Assembly (NCBI RefSeq): GCF_003289965.1
Contig: NZ_QMBQ01000001.1
Coordinates: 248,001 to 312,000 of the forward strand
Reading direction: 5' to 3'
Length of the DNA: 64,000 nt
Origin: Mesorhizobium atlanticum
GTDB lineage: Bacteria; Pseudomonadota; Alphaproteobacteria; Rhizobiales; Rhizobiaceae
Under the pieces are notes generated by a model that worked only from the letters and a program-made list of their open reading frames with translations, ran no database searches and was not told the DNA's origin. Shown here one piece after another: positions 50,553 to 60,456 of this stretch (positions are counted from its first letter, which is position 1; each line of letters begins with the position of its first letter). A program made the translations under genes and the position numbers.

Positions 50553-52943
50553 TTGCGCAGCCATAGGCAGGCCGGTTTGGCACGCCTCTATGGGGCGACA
50601 GCCTTGGCATGTCTGTTCGCTTGTGCGGTGCCGACGGCGCCCGCGCTCGCGCAGACTATCGCTGCCAAGCCCGTCCCGTCCGGCACGCAGATGCTGCTGG
50701 CCGCCGATACGCTTGTCTATGACAACGACAAGCATACGGTAACGGCCGTCGGCGGCGTGCAGATCGACTATGGCGGCAACAAGCTGGTCGCCCAGCGCGT
50801 GGTGTACAACCGCGACACCAAGCGCCTCGTCGCCAGCGGCGCCGTCGAGATCATCAACAGCGACGGCACCAAGATCAACGCCGAGCATATCGACATTACC
50901 GACGACTTCGCCGACGGGTTCACCAACGCGTTGCGCGTCGAGACGATCGACAAAGCCTATTTCGCCGCCGAGAGCGCCGAGCGCATGGGCGGCGTGCTGA
51001 CCACCTTCCACAATGGCGTCTACACCGCCTGCGAGCCTTGCGAGGACAAGCCGGACAAAGCGCCGACCTGGCGCATAAAGGCACGCAAGATCATCTGGAA
51101 CGGCGAGAAGAAGACGGTCCGCTTCGAAAATTCGAATTTCGAATTCTTCGGCTTCCCGCTTGCCTATCTGCCCGCCTTCGAGATCGCCGACCCGACCGTG
51201 AAGCACAAGAGCGGCTTCCTGATCCCCGGCATCGTCTACAACAACCATCTCGGCGTCGGCGTCAAAGTCCCCTATTATTTCGCCCTGTCCCCGACCTATG
51301 ACCTCACCGTCACCGGCAGCGGCTATACCAAGCAGGGCTTCCTCGGCGAGGCCGAGTGGCGCCAGCGCTTCAACAACGGCGAGTACACGCTGAAGATCGC
51401 CGGCATCAACCAGCAGGACCCGAACGCGTTCATCGGCACGGGCAACCGCTATGTCGTCGATTCGGGCGAGCCGGGCGATCCGAACAAGTTCCGCGGCATG
51501 ATGGGCACCAAGGGCCAGTTCGCCATCAACGAGCGCTGGAACTTCGGCTGGGACGTGCTGCTGCAGACCGACAAGAACTTCTCGCGCACCTACAACATCG
51601 ACGGTTTCAACGATCTCGCCCACCAGTCGTCGATCTATCTGACCGGCTTGAGCGACCGCAATTACTTCGACGTTCGCGCCATGCGCTTCGAGGTGCAGGA
51701 AGACACGCTCTCCAGCGATCCGACGGCGCGCGCGGCCAAGCAGCCCTGGGTGCTGCCGTCGCTCGATTACGCCTACATCCCCGACACATCGGTGGCCGGC
51801 GGCCAGTTGTCGTTCAACGTCAACACGCGCGTCATCAGCCGCGACCGGCTGGATGAAACATTTGACGAAAACTCGAAAGTTGTACGCGTTCCCGGCGTCG
51901 AGGGCCAATCCGGCCGATTTACGGCGGAAGCCGAATGGAAGCGCACCTTCACCACCGACGGCGGCCTGCAATTGACGCCATTGCTCGCCTTCCGCGGCGA
52001 CGCAGGCTATGTGAACGCCAACTCGGCATCGCTCACGGCGGTCAACGACATGGCGACGAATCTCGGCCAAGACGTCGACATGCGCTCCTCGCTCGCCCGC
52101 TACATGGCCACTCTCGGCCTCGAGGCGCGTTGGCCGCTGCTGTTCTCGATGCCCAGCTCCAGCCATATCCTGGAGCCGACCGCTCAAGTCTTCGTGCGTC
52201 CGAACGAACAATATGTCGGCGGCCTGGCCGTCCCCAACGAAGACGCGCAGAGCTTCGTCTTCGACGCCTCCACGCTGTTCGAGCGCGACAAATTCTCGGG
52301 CTATGACCGCATAGAGGGCGGCACACGCGCCAATGTCGGCTTCCGCTACTCGGGCGCCTATGACAATGGCTGGGCGACGAACGCCATCTTCGGCCAGTCC
52401 TACCAGCTCGCGGGCGAGAACTCCTTCGCCGCACCCGATCTGGTCAATGTCGGGGCCGATTCCGGCCTGGACAAGCGGACCTCGGATTATGTCGGCCTTG
52501 TCGGCTTCAACAGCCCGAGCGGCTTCTCCGGCTCGCTGAGCGGTCGTTTCGACGAGCAGACATTCGAGGTCCGGCGCGCAGAAGTGAAGGCCGCCTATTC
52601 CAGCCTGCCGATATCGCTCAGCGCCAAATATGCCTTCATCGAGGCGCAGCCGCTCTATGGCTTCACCACCGACCGCCATGAAGTCACGCTCGGCGCCTCC
52701 ACGCATCTGGCGCAGAACTGGCGGCTGTTCGGCACCGGCACCTACGACATCCAGAGCAACGTGCTGGTCAAGGACGGCGTCGGTTTCGCCTACAACGATT
52801 CCTGCTTCACCTACATCATGACCTATTCGCAGACACGCGATACCATAACCAAGGAAGTGTCGCAGAATATCGGCTTCAACCTGTCGTTCCGCACGCTGGG
52901 CGATTTCGGCTCGTCGACAAGCGCCGTCGATACCATCCGGTAA
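50553..52943 (+). CDS. lptD: LPS assembly protein LptD
   Basis: 796 residues from a TTG at 50553, which has GGGAGG seven bases ahead; a GTG at 50538 overlapping the lptG stop is the alternative. A signal peptide ends at APALA-Q. An N-terminal OstA (jellyroll) domain (about 45-160) has LLAADTLVYDNDKHTVTAVG repeats; a beta-barrel of about 26 strands follows (LptD_C) and ends in LRTLGDFGSSTSAVDTIR. Two cysteines (TACEPCED) lie after the jellyroll. It inserts LPS into the outer leaflet. Confidence 0.95.
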   Translation: MRSHRQAGLARLYGATALACLFACAVPTAPALAQTIAAKPVPSGTQMLLAADTLVYDNDKHTVTAVGGVQIDYGGNKLVAQRVVYNRDTKRLVASGAVEIINSDGTKINAEHIDITDDFADGFTNALRVETIDKAYFAAESAERMGGVLTTFHNGVYTACEPCEDKPDKAPTWRIKARKIIWNGEKKTVRFENSNFEFFGFPLAYLPAFEIADPTVKHKSGFLIPGIVYNNHLGVGVKVPYYFALSPTYDLTVTGSGYTKQGFLGEAEWRQRFNNGEYTLKIAGINQQDPNAFIGTGNRYVVDSGEPGDPNKFRGMMGTKGQFAINERWNFGWDVLLQTDKNFSRTYNIDGFNDLAHQSSIYLTGLSDRNYFDVRAMRFEVQEDTLSSDPTARAAKQPWVLPSLDYAYIPDTSVAGGQLSFNVNTRVISRDRLDETFDENSKVVRVPGVEGQSGRFTAEAEWKRTFTTDGGLQLTPLLAFRGDAGYVNANSASLTAVNDMATNLGQDVDMRSSLARYMATLGLEARWPLLFSMPSSSHILEPTAQVFVRPNEQYVGGLAVPNEDAQSFVFDASTLFERDKFSGYDRIEGGTRANVGFRYSGAYDNGWATNAIFGQSYQLAGENSFAAPDLVNVGADSGLDKRTSDYVGLVGFNSPSGFSGSLSGRFDEQTFEVRRAEVKAAYSSLPISLSAKYAFIEAQPLYGFTTDRHEVTLGASTHLAQNWRLFGTGTYDIQSNVLVKDGVGFAYNDSCFTYIMTYSQTRDTITKEVSQNIGFNLSFRTLGDFGSSTSAVDTIR

Positions 52944-53156
52944 CCGAAGGCCGGCGCCTGCGAGCCGGGCGCCGATGATGCTTTGGTCTTGATTTGGAGC
53001 GTGAACCCCCGAAAATGCAATGATTCTCGGGGCCATGCGCTGGCGACATCGTTTCGCCGCATAGGAGAGGCATGGGGTCGGCTGCATCGCGCAGGCGTTC
53101 GGAGGACGCGCGGCGCTGTCGTGCCGACGAATTGGGGCGGGAAATTGGAAGGTAAG

Positions 53157-54080
53157 ATGAGGAAATACCTGTTTTCAGCAGGATTGGCGCTTCTGGTGAC
53201 GGCGGCTTCGATTTCGGTCACTGCTGTTGTACAGCCGGCTTTCGCCGCGGAGATCAAATATGTCGTCAACGGCATACCGATCACCACCGGCGACATCGCG
53301 CACCGCGCCGCCTTCTTCAAGCTCCAGCACAAGAAAGGCGATGCCAAGGAGGAGATGATCGACCAGACGCTGCGGCTGGCCGAGGCCAAGCGGCTCGGCA
53401 TCCGCATCACCGATCAGCAGGTCGACGCCGCCTACCAGCGCTTCGCCTCGGGCAACAAGATGCCGCTGGCCAAGCTCGACGCGATCATGAGCCAGTCGGG
53501 CGTCACCAAGGAACATTTCAAGGAATTCATCCGCGCCCAAATGGCCTGGAACCAGGCGCTCAGCGCGCGCTACCGCTCCGGCGAGGGCGGCTCGGTGACC
53601 GAGCAGGACGCCGTGCGGCGCATGCTCGACAAGGGCGGCGCCAAGCCGACGGCGACGGAGTACATGCTGCAGCAGGTGATCTTCGTGGTGCCGGCATCGG
53701 AGCGCGCCGCCACGCTCGCCAAGCGCAAGCGCGAGGCCGACGCCATGCGTGCCCGCTTCAGCGGCTGCAACACCACGCGCGAATTCGCCAAGGGTCTACT
53801 CGACGTCACCGTGCGCGATCTCGGCCGGGTGCTGGCGCCGCAATTGCCGACCGACTGGGCCGAGCAGATCAAGGCCACCAAGGTCGGCGGCGCGACACCG
53901 ACGCGCGAGACCGAACGCGGCGTGGAATTCATCGGCATCTGCTCCTCGCGCGAGGTCTCCGACGACAAGGCCGCGCAGATGGTGTTCCAGGCCGAGGGCA
54001 GCAGCGACAAGGACGCCGAAGAGCTCAGCAAGAAATATGTCGCCGAGCTGCGCCAGAAGGCCAAGATCGTCGAACGCTAG
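53157..54080 (+). CDS. SurA-like periplasmic chaperone
   Basis: 307 residues. A signal peptide ([20 protein letters not shown] ... AFA-A) is followed by a SurA N-terminal chaperone domain ([20 protein letters not shown], then [20 protein letters not shown]). The C-terminal part resembles a parvulin domain only loosely ([31 protein letters not shown]); it lacks the usual histidines and the GGDLG loop. It likely helps fold outer-membrane proteins such as LptD beside it, without prolyl isomerase activity. It lies 213 bases after lptD and upstream of pdxA, the order usual in this bacterial group. Confidence 0.87.
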   Translation: MRKYLFSAGLALLVTAASISVTAVVQPAFAAEIKYVVNGIPITTGDIAHRAAFFKLQHKKGDAKEEMIDQTLRLAEAKRLGIRITDQQVDAAYQRFASGNKMPLAKLDAIMSQSGVTKEHFKEFIRAQMAWNQALSARYRSGEGGSVTEQDAVRRMLDKGGAKPTATEYMLQQVIFVVPASERAATLAKRKREADAMRARFSGCNTTREFAKGLLDVTVRDLGRVLAPQLPTDWAEQIKATKVGGATPTRETERGVEFIGICSSREVSDDKAAQMVFQAEGSSDKDAEELSKKYVAELRQKAKIVER

Positions 54081-54135
54081 AGCCGGAGGCATCAGGTCGG
54101 ACCGGCCTGAATCCGTCTTCCAAATCCGAGAAATG

Positions 54136-54184
54136 GAGCATGATGTCGTCCGAAAACCGCAGCACACTTTTCGGCGTCATGCTC
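54136..54184. repeat. palindromic repeat, second GAGCATGATG copy
   Basis: Outer arms GAGCATGATG / CGTCATGCTC (one G-T change), the TCGT bulge, inner arms CCGAAAA / TTTTCGG, loop CCGCAGCACAC. It is near-identical to the copy at 21270 and sits between the SurA-like gene and pdxA. Confidence 0.9.
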
Positions 54185-54222
54185 TGAGCGACAAGCATGC
54201 GATACCGCAGTCAGCCCACCCA

Positions 54223-55257
54223 ATGAGCGCGCGCAAGACCGACGCGCCACTGGCGCTCAGTGTCGGCGACCCTTCGGGTGTCGGACCCGAGATCGCCATC
54301 GCCGCCTGGCAGGCGGGCGACAGCGCCGGGGTGCCGCCCTTCTACCTACTGGCCGACCCGGCCCTGATCGAAGCCCGCGCCCGCCTTGTCGGCGCAAATG
54401 TGACGGTTGCCGAGACCTTGCCCGGACAGGCCGCGCATCATTTTGCCCGCGTGCTCCCCGTCGTGCCGCTCCATGCGCGCCATGTCGACAGCCCGGGAGA
54501 ACCGGATCCGGCCAATGCCGCCGGCACCATCGAGGCCATCGATCGCGCCGTCGCCGACTGTCTCGCCGGCAGCGCCGCCGCAGTGGTCACCTGTCCGATC
54601 GCCAAGAAGCCGCTTTACGATGCGGGATTCGGCTTTCCCGGCCACACCGAATATCTGGCGCATCTGGCTTCGCGCCACACCGGCAAGGAGGTCACGCCGG
54701 TGATGCTGCTGGCCGGACCCGATCTGCGCACCGTTCCGGTGACCATCCATATCCCCTTGGCCGAAGTGCCGAAAGTGCTCACCACGGAGTTGATCGTCGC
54801 CGCCGCGCGCATCACCGCCGCCGATCTCAAGAGCCGCTTCGGCATCGCGCGGCCGAGGCTTGCAATCGCCGGGCTCAACCCGCATGCCGGCGAAGGCGGC
54901 GCCATGGGCCAGGAGGATGCCGCAATCGTCGCCCCGGCAGTCGAGACGCTGAAGGCAGAAGGCATCGACGCGGTCGGACCGCTGCCGGCCGACACGATGT
55001 TTCATCCGCGCGCGCGCGCCTCCTATGACGCGGCGCTGTGCATGTATCACGACCAGGCGCTGATCCCGGCCAAGACCTTGGCCTTCGACGAGGCGGTCAA
55101 CGTGACGCTGGGCCTGCCCTTCATCCGCACCTCGCCGGATCACGGCACCGCCTTCGATATCGCCGGCAGGGGGATTGCCCGCGCCGACAGCCTGATCGCG
55201 GCGCTCAGGCTGGCGCGTCGGCTGGCCGATAGCGGCCGGCAGGCCGCGGCCGCGTGA
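54223..55257 (+). CDS. pdxA: 4-hydroxythreonine-4-phosphate dehydrogenase
   Basis: 344 residues. PdxA oxidises and decarboxylates 4-phospho-hydroxythreonine in vitamin B6 synthesis. The metal-binding His sites are in [20 protein letters not shown] and [25 protein letters not shown] near the start and [15 protein letters not shown] are family marks. The start at 54223 ([17 protein letters not shown]) is preferred; no strong ribosome site. It overlaps nothing, and rsmA follows after 7 bases. Confidence 0.96.
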   Translation: MSARKTDAPLALSVGDPSGVGPEIAIAAWQAGDSAGVPPFYLLADPALIEARARLVGANVTVAETLPGQAAHHFARVLPVVPLHARHVDSPGEPDPANAAGTIEAIDRAVADCLAGSAAAVVTCPIAKKPLYDAGFGFPGHTEYLAHLASRHTGKEVTPVMLLAGPDLRTVPVTIHIPLAEVPKVLTTELIVAAARITAADLKSRFGIARPRLAIAGLNPHAGEGGAMGQEDAAIVAPAVETLKAEGIDAVGPLPADTMFHPRARASYDAALCMYHDQALIPAKTLAFDEAVNVTLGLPFIRTSPDHGTAFDIAGRGIARADSLIAALRLARRLADSGRQAAAA

Positions 55258-55264
55258 GGACCCG

Positions 55265-56110
55265 TTGAACGGGCGCACCACGATCGACGGGTTGCCGCCG
55301 TTGCGCGCGGTGATCGAGCGCCACGGCCTGCAGGCCAAGAAAGCGCTCGGGCAGAATTTCCTGCTCGACCTCAATCTGACAGGCAAGATCGCCCGCGCCG
55401 CCGGCGATCTCGGCGAGGCCACCGTGATCGAGGTCGGCCCCGGGCCGGGCGGGCTGACGCGGGCGCTGTTGTTCAACGGCGCGCGACGCGTGATCGCCAT
55501 CGAGCGCGACGAGCGCTGCCTCGAAGCGCTGGCCGAGGTTTCCAGCCACTATCCCGGTCGCCTGGAGGTCATTCCCGGCGATGCGCTGAAAACGGATTTT
55601 GCCGCGCTTGCCGGCACGGCGAATGGCGGGCCGGTGAAGATCGCCGCCAACCTGCCCTACAATATCGGCACCGAGCTTCTGATCCGCTGGCTGACAATGG
55701 CCGACTGGCCCCCGTTCTACCAGTCGATGACGCTGATGTTCCAGCGCGAGGTGGCGGAGCGCATCACGGCGGGTCCGGGCAGCGACGCCTATGGCCGGCT
55801 CGGCGTCCTGGCCGGCTGGCGCACCGAGGCGAGGATTGCGTTCGACGTGCCGCCGCAGGCTTTCACGCCGCCGCCGAAGGTCACCTCCTCCGTCGTGCAT
55901 CTGGTGCCGCGCTCGTCTCCCCTACTCGTCGACGGCAAAAAGCTCGGCCGTGTCACCGAGGCGGCCTTCGGCCAGCGCCGCAAGATGCTCAGGCAAAGCG
56001 TGAAGAGCCTGGGCGGCGAGGCGCTCCTCATCCGCGCCGGCATCGACCCGACGCGACGGGCGGAAACGCTCAGCGTGGAAGAGTTTGTCCGCCTGACCAA
56101 CGCCGTCTGA
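55265..56110 (+). CDS. rsmA: 16S rRNA (adenine-1518/1519-N6,N6)-dimethyltransferase
   Basis: 281 residues. RsmA (KsgA) dimethylates two adenines in helix 45 of 16S rRNA. Donor-site motif [16 protein letters not shown], catalytic [12 protein letters not shown], and the C-terminal [15 protein letters not shown] are all present. The start is TTG at 55265 with GAGGA five bases ahead and 7 bases after the pdxA stop. The two are a conserved pair. Confidence 0.96.
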   Translation: MNGRTTIDGLPPLRAVIERHGLQAKKALGQNFLLDLNLTGKIARAAGDLGEATVIEVGPGPGGLTRALLFNGARRVIAIERDERCLEALAEVSSHYPGRLEVIPGDALKTDFAALAGTANGGPVKIAANLPYNIGTELLIRWLTMADWPPFYQSMTLMFQREVAERITAGPGSDAYGRLGVLAGWRTEARIAFDVPPQAFTPPPKVTSSVVHLVPRSSPLLVDGKKLGRVTEAAFGQRRKMLRQSVKSLGGEALLIRAGIDPTRRAETLSVEEFVRLTNAV

Positions 56111-56181
56111 CCGCCGGCGCCACCACTGGAATCCACAAGACGGCGCCATAGATAGGCGGGCGAAACCGCCTGGAGCGTGCA

Positions 56182-56475
56182 ATGCCTGCCTATATCATTT
56201 CCGACGTTACGATCCGCGACCGGGAAGCATTCGAAGCCTATCGAAGCCGCGCCGCGGCCTCCATCGCCGCGCATGGCGGCCGCTATCTGGTCCGCGGCGG
56301 CGATGTGGACGCGCTGGAAGGCAATTGGCAGCCCGGACTACTGATCGTCGTTGAATTTCCTGATAGCGAGACCGCGCGGCGCTGGTACCGCTCCGATGAA
56401 TACGCGGCCGCACTCGAGGTTCGCGATACGGCGCTGAGCCGCAACCTCATTCTGGTCGAGGGGATTGGCTCGTGA
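56182..56475 (+). CDS. DUF1330 protein
   Basis: 97 residues, the usual DUF1330 size. It has the ferredoxin-like pattern MPAYIISDVTIRDREAFEAY, GGRYLVRGG, LIVVEFPDSETARRWYRSDEY and a final LILVEG. The family is of unknown function, often stress-related. GGAG stands six bases before the ATG. It lies 71 bases after rsmA. Confidence 0.85.
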   Translation: MPAYIISDVTIRDREAFEAYRSRAAASIAAHGGRYLVRGGDVDALEGNWQPGLLIVVEFPDSETARRWYRSDEYAAALEVRDTALSRNLILVEGIGS

Positions 56476-56523
56476 CGCACCTCACGATTGCCCCGAAATC
56501 ATCGGACGTGATAATGTGATTGC

Positions 56524-56724
56524 ATGAAAAAGAACCCTGCCCGCTCGGTCCAAAATGGCCAGTTTATCCTGACCAGTGATAGAGGCGAAAAGATCAGCGC
56601 CGTTGAGGGCCTGAGGTTGTCACATCGAATGGCCGCCATTCTGAGAGAAAGCCGTGCACGAGGTCTGAGCGGCGATGAACGCAGGACGCTGATCAAGGAC
56701 CAGGCATCATCCCGGAAGAAATAG
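56524..56724 (+). CDS. putative small antitoxin for the Fic protein
   Basis: 66 residues from an ATG at 56524. It is small, charged and mostly helical after residue 25 (SAVEGLRLSHRMAAILRESR, GLSGDERRTLIKDQ). It stands directly before the Fic gene (9-base gap), which fits a VbhA-type inhibitor. VbhA-like antitoxins carry (S/T)-x3-E-(G/N); here the matching stretch is I-S-A-V-E-G, with Ile at the usual Ser/Thr place, so inhibition by that motif is uncertain. GC content is lower than in the neighbours. Confidence 0.6.
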   Translation: MKKNPARSVQNGQFILTSDRGEKISAVEGLRLSHRMAAILRESRARGLSGDERRTLIKDQASSRKK

Positions 56725-56732
56725 GATCATAG

Positions 56733-57311
56733 GTGGTCTACGCCGCTGAAGAAGATCCGCTTTGCTATCCAGGCACAACTGTCCTTCGAAACCAGCTGAA
56801 CATCAAGAACCAGGCCGAACTCGACGAATTCGAGTTGGCCCTCTTCCTAACCAGAGCCGACGAAGAGATGCCGGCCGGCGACCTGGATTACCAACACTAC
56901 AAGGCGATTCATCACCACCTTTTCCAGGACATATACGAATGGGCTGGCGCGGTTCGCACCATCCGCATCGGCAAAGGCGGCAATTGGTTCTGCTATCCCG
57001 AATACATCGACCAGGAAATGCGCAGAATCTTCAGAGAGTTGGCAGCAGCCGATCGTCTTTCTAAGCTCGGAATCGAAGACTTCGCTGTGCAGGTGTCACA
57101 TGTGCTGGCCGAAATCAATGCCGTGCATCCTTTCCGGGAGGGCAATGGCCGTACGCAGCTCACCTTTCTGGCGATGTTGATGGAGAACGGTGGATTCCCG
57201 TTCAATGCCGATATGCTCGACCGCGAGCGCGTCCTTCACGCGATGATCGAGAGCTTTGCGGGCGATGAGGCGCCGCTGGCGCGCCTCATTACGGATATCG
57301 CCAGTCGCTGA
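56733..57311 (+). CDS. Fic/Doc-family AMP-transferase-like toxin
   Basis: 192 residues from a GTG at 56733 (AGGA five bases ahead). The Fic core motif is HPFREGNGRTQL at 132-143: catalytic H132 and the phosphate-binding GNGR are kept, but the last Arg of HxFx(D/E)GNGRxxR is Leu143. LDYQHYKAIHHHLFQDIYEW and AGAVRTIRIGKGGNWFC are the typical N-terminal landmarks. Fic enzymes attach AMP or similar groups to proteins. It forms a unit with the 66-residue gene before it and is convergent with gmk. Confidence 0.88.
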   Translation: MVYAAEEDPLCYPGTTVLRNQLNIKNQAELDEFELALFLTRADEEMPAGDLDYQHYKAIHHHLFQDIYEWAGAVRTIRIGKGGNWFCYPEYIDQEMRRIFRELAAADRLSKLGIEDFAVQVSHVLAEINAVHPFREGNGRTQLTFLAMLMENGGFPFNADMLDRERVLHAMIESFAGDEAPLARLITDIASR

Positions 57312-57320
57312 GGGACGACC

Positions 57321-57995
57321 CTACTCCGTCTTCTCGTCCAGCAATCCCGAAATGAAGTCGAACAGGCCAGGCCGCCTGTCGCGCCGAAGTCGCTCCGCCG
57401 CGACGATGGCGCGGACCTCGGCGAAGGCGCGGTCGAGATCGTCGTTGACGATGACGAAGTCGTATTCCTTCCAATGCTCGATCTCGAGGCGAGCGTTCTT
57501 CAGCCGGGTCTCGATGACGGATTCCTGATCCTCGGCGCGGCGCTTTAGGCGCGCCTTCAATTCCTTCATCGACGGCGGCAGGATGAAGATCGAGACGATG
57601 TCGGCGCGCATCTTCTCCTTGAGCTGCTGAGCGCCCTGCCAGTCGATGTCGAACAGCATGTCGCGGCCTTCGGCCAGCGCGATTTCCGCCGGCTCGCGCG
57701 GCGTCGCATAGCAATTTCCATGCACCTCGGCCCATTCGAGCAGCGCGTCGGAATCGCGCAGCCGCTCGAACTCGCGCATGGAGCGGAAATGATAGTGGAC
57801 GCCTTCGATCTCCGAACCGCGGCGCGGCCTCGTTGTGACGGAGACCGAAAGCTCGAGGCTTGGATCGCTCTCCAGAAGATTGCGCGCGATCGTCGACTTG
57901 CCGGCGCCCGACGGCGACGACAGCACCAGCATCAGTCCGCGGCGGCGGATGCGGGACCCCAGATCCCTGGCAGCCGTCGGCTCCTTGGCAACCAT
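57321..57995 (-). CDS. gmk: guanylate kinase
   Basis: 224 residues. It phosphorylates GMP to GDP. The P-loop [10 protein letters not shown] is near residues 25-34; the GMP-binding [15 protein letters not shown] and the LID/core region [15 protein letters not shown] follow. The start at 57995 ([11 protein letters not shown]) is 5 bases after the yicC stop. It includes a short basic N-terminal extension before the P-loop. The order yicC-gmk is conserved in alphaproteobacteria. Confidence 0.96.
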   Translation of the reverse strand: MVAKEPTAARDLGSRIRRRGLMLVLSSPSGAGKSTIARNLLESDPSLELSVSVTTRPRRGSEIEGVHYHFRSMREFERLRDSDALLEWAEVHGNCYATPREPAEIALAEGRDMLFDIDWQGAQQLKEKMRADIVSIFILPPSMKELKARLKRRAEDQESVIETRLKNARLEIEHWKEYDFVIVNDDLDRAFAEVRAIVAAERLRRDRRPGLFDFISGLLDEKTE

Positions 57996-58000
57996 TCCCG

Positions 58001-58903
58001 TCACTCCAGATTCTGGACCTGTTCGCGAAATTGGTCGACCACCGCCTTGAGCTCCAGCCCGATCGCGGTGACCGCGGCGGCGTTCGATTTGGAGCACAAG
58101 GTATTCGATTCGCGATTAAATTCCTGCGCCAGAAAATCGAGCTTGCGGCCAATGGCGCCGCCGCCTTTGAGCAGCGTCCGCGCCGAAGCGACATGCGTCT
58201 TCAGCCGGTCGATCTCCTCGCGGATGTCGGCCTTGGTTGCCAGGAAGGCTGCCTCCTGATGCAGCCGGACGGCATCGAGATTGGCCGAGGCATCCATCAA
58301 CAGGCGTACCTGCTCCGTCATGCGCTCGCGGATTGCCGCCGGCTCGCGCGACGGATCGGCTTCCGCCTTCAACGTCAGCACCTCTATGGTGTCGATATGG
58401 CCGGAAAGCAGCGCGCCAAGTGCCGCGCCCTCGCCTTGCCGCGCTTGCTCCAGCCCGGCGAGCGCTGCCTCGAGCGCCGACAGGATCGCGGCATCAAGAG
58501 CGGCGCGTTCCTCCTCGGTCTCCATAGCCTCTGGAATGTCGAGCACGCCGCGGAGCGAGAGCAGGCCGTCGGCGGAGGCCGGCTCTGTGCCGAACTGCTC
58601 CTGCAAGCGCTTCGCCAGCCCCGCCAGATCCTTGAGGAACGCCTCGTTGACCACCGGCTGGACCTGCCTGGCCGCAGCGCGGCCGACGGTCAGTGTCGCC
58701 TGGAAATTGCCGCGCGCGAAACGCTTCTGAACGGTCTGCCGGACGGCGGTCTCCAGCCGGTCGAAACCCTGCGGCAACCTCAGCCGAACCTCGGCACTCT
58801 TGCCGTTCACCGATTTCACCTCCCAGGCGATCGACGTGCCATCGCTCTCGGCGGCGGACCGCGCGAAACCGGTCATGCTTTGCAGGTTCATTGTGCCTGT
58901 CAT
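58001..58903 (-). CDS. YicC-family endoribonuclease
   Basis: 300 residues. YicC proteins are cage-like RNA-cleaving or RNA-handling enzymes tied to stress responses. Family marks: [12 protein letters not shown] at the N-terminus, [18 protein letters not shown], and the C-terminal [20 protein letters not shown], with [23 protein letters not shown] at the end. The start is called at 58903; a second ATG four codons later is possible. gmk follows after 5 bases. Confidence 0.93.
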   Translation of the reverse strand: MTGTMNLQSMTGFARSAAESDGTSIAWEVKSVNGKSAEVRLRLPQGFDRLETAVRQTVQKRFARGNFQATLTVGRAAARQVQPVVNEAFLKDLAGLAKRLQEQFGTEPASADGLLSLRGVLDIPEAMETEEERAALDAAILSALEAALAGLEQARQGEGAALGALLSGHIDTIEVLTLKAEADPSREPAAIRERMTEQVRLLMDASANLDAVRLHQEAAFLATKADIREEIDRLKTHVASARTLLKGGGAIGRKLDFLAQEFNRESNTLCSKSNAAAVTAIGLELKAVVDQFREQVQNLE

Positions 58904-59024
58904 CCCCTGTCGCGGGCCAACGCACGCGGCCCGGCGCTACACGCCCCAAAAATCGCCGGACGATCGGCCGGCGCTCCCTCAAAACATGAATATGGCGTCG
59001 CGTCAAAGGACGCGTGCGGCACGC

Positions 59025-60296
59025 TTATTGAGCCGAGTCGCCGCCCGCATCGCCGTTTTCGCCGCTGTCGCCATTGTCACCGGCGTCGCCGCTGTCTGTG
59101 TTGCCGTCGGCGGCGGCCGGGGCCGTCGTCTGGCCGGAAGCCTTGGCGGCGGCATCCGCCTGCTTCTTCTGCAGCGCCCGGTAGCGGGCGACATTCTGGT
59201 TGTGCTCTTCCAGCGTCGCGGCAAAGACGTGACCGCCATTGCCGTCGGCGACGAAATAAAGATCGTCGGTCTTCGACGGATTGGCGACCGCTTCGAGCGC
59301 CGCGCGGCCCGGATTGGCGATCGGCGTCGGCGGCAGGCCCTTGATCAGATAGGTGTTGTAAGGCGTCTGCTTGTCGATGTCGGACTGATAGATCGGCCGG
59401 TCGGCGGGTTTGCCCTTGCCGCCGAACAGGCCGTAGATGATGGTCGGGTCGGATTGCAGCCGCATGCCCTTGGCCAGCCGGTTGAGGAAGACAGCGGCAA
59501 CGCGCGAGCGCTCGTCGCTCCGGCCCGTTTCCTTCTCCACGATCGAGGCCAGCGTGACGAAATCATCGATGTTGGCGATCGGCAGGTCGGGCGCGCGATG
59601 CGACCAGACCTCCTCGACCAGCTTCTTCTGATCGGCGACAAGCTTGTCGATCATCTGCTGGCGGGTCGCGCCGCGGGTGAAGCGCAGCGTGTCGGTGGCA
59701 ATGCTGCCCTCGGGCGGCAAGGTCGCCGGCATGTCGCCGGTGAGCGCCTCCTGATCGGCCACGCGCTGCAACGCCTGCTCGACCGTCAGCCCTTCGGGAA
59801 TGGTGAGCGAATACATCACCGACTTGCCGCTCTTGAAGAGCTCCATGATGTCGCGCATCGAGGCGCGCGGCTTGATGGCGTATTCACCGGCCTTCAGCGC
59901 CGATTCATTGCCGGTGGCGCGCACGCCGAGCCGGAAGATGCGGGCATCGCTGATCAGATTGCGGCGCTCGAGTTGGTCGGCGATCTCCTGCACGCCGGTG
60001 TTCGGCTTGATCATGAAGGTGTCGCCATTGGCGGACGGACCGGGCTCGACGAAAGCCTGCATGCCGAAATAGAGCGCCGCGCCCGAGGCGAGCACGAGAA
60101 GGATCGCCACGGACAGGAAGAAATTCAGGAACACCACGACCTGGCTGCGCGAGGCGCGCGAACGCTTCGACGGCGGCGGCGTGCCGGCTTCCGGGCGCAA
60201 TGCCTCGGCCGCCGTCTTGGGCACGATCGGACCCTTCGTGCCCTGCCGTCCGAAATCCCCGCCGCCCGGATTAGTGCTCCCCGGATTTGTGCTCAT
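59025..60296 (-). CDS. mltG: endolytic murein transglycosylase
   Basis: 423 residues. MltG cuts growing glycan strands at the inner membrane and sets their length. One N-terminal helix (about 52-77) anchors it; a LysM-like part (IKPNTGVQEIADQLERRNLI) precedes the YceG catalytic domain with the key Glu in TLASIVEKETG and the SDPTIIYGLFG, YNTYLIKGLPPTPIANPG landmarks. The last 40 or so residues are Ala/Gly/Asp-rich and disordered-looking. It follows fabF on the same strand, a conserved order. Confidence 0.96.
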   Translation of the reverse strand: MSTNPGSTNPGGGDFGRQGTKGPIVPKTAAEALRPEAGTPPPSKRSRASRSQVVVFLNFFLSVAILLVLASGAALYFGMQAFVEPGPSANGDTFMIKPNTGVQEIADQLERRNLISDARIFRLGVRATGNESALKAGEYAIKPRASMRDIMELFKSGKSVMYSLTIPEGLTVEQALQRVADQEALTGDMPATLPPEGSIATDTLRFTRGATRQQMIDKLVADQKKLVEEVWSHRAPDLPIANIDDFVTLASIVEKETGRSDERSRVAAVFLNRLAKGMRLQSDPTIIYGLFGGKGKPADRPIYQSDIDKQTPYNTYLIKGLPPTPIANPGRAALEAVANPSKTDDLYFVADGNGGHVFAATLEEHNQNVARYRALQKKQADAAAKASGQTTAPAAADGNTDSGDAGDNGDSGENGDAGGDSAQ

Positions 60297-60402
60297 GGGC
60301 GCGCCCTACCGTCTGATCTTGCAACGAATCCCCCGGCGGTAAGCTAGGGGAGAATTTGGCAAAAATGACGGCAGGTGGCGGGACTGCCGACTGGTTGTCC
60401 GA

Positions 60403-60443
60403 GCAATCCTGGGAAGAGCGCCGCGCCCTCTTCCCGGGATTGC
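60403..60443 (-). terminator. 16-bp hairpin between fabF and mltG
   Basis: GCAATCCTGGGAAGAG and CTCTTCCCGGGATTGC pair over 16 bases with one mismatch, around a 9-base GC-rich loop. No T-tract follows on the minus strand. It could reduce read-through from fabF into mltG or protect the fabF mRNA end. Confidence 0.5.
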
Positions 60444-60456
60444 CCCGGTAGGCCTT

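Noticed and set aside
50535..53087. 850-codon leftward open frame opposite lptD
   Set aside because: Shadow of lptD, which has a signal peptide, OstA domain and barrel; the reverse product is Arg/Glu-rich without family features.
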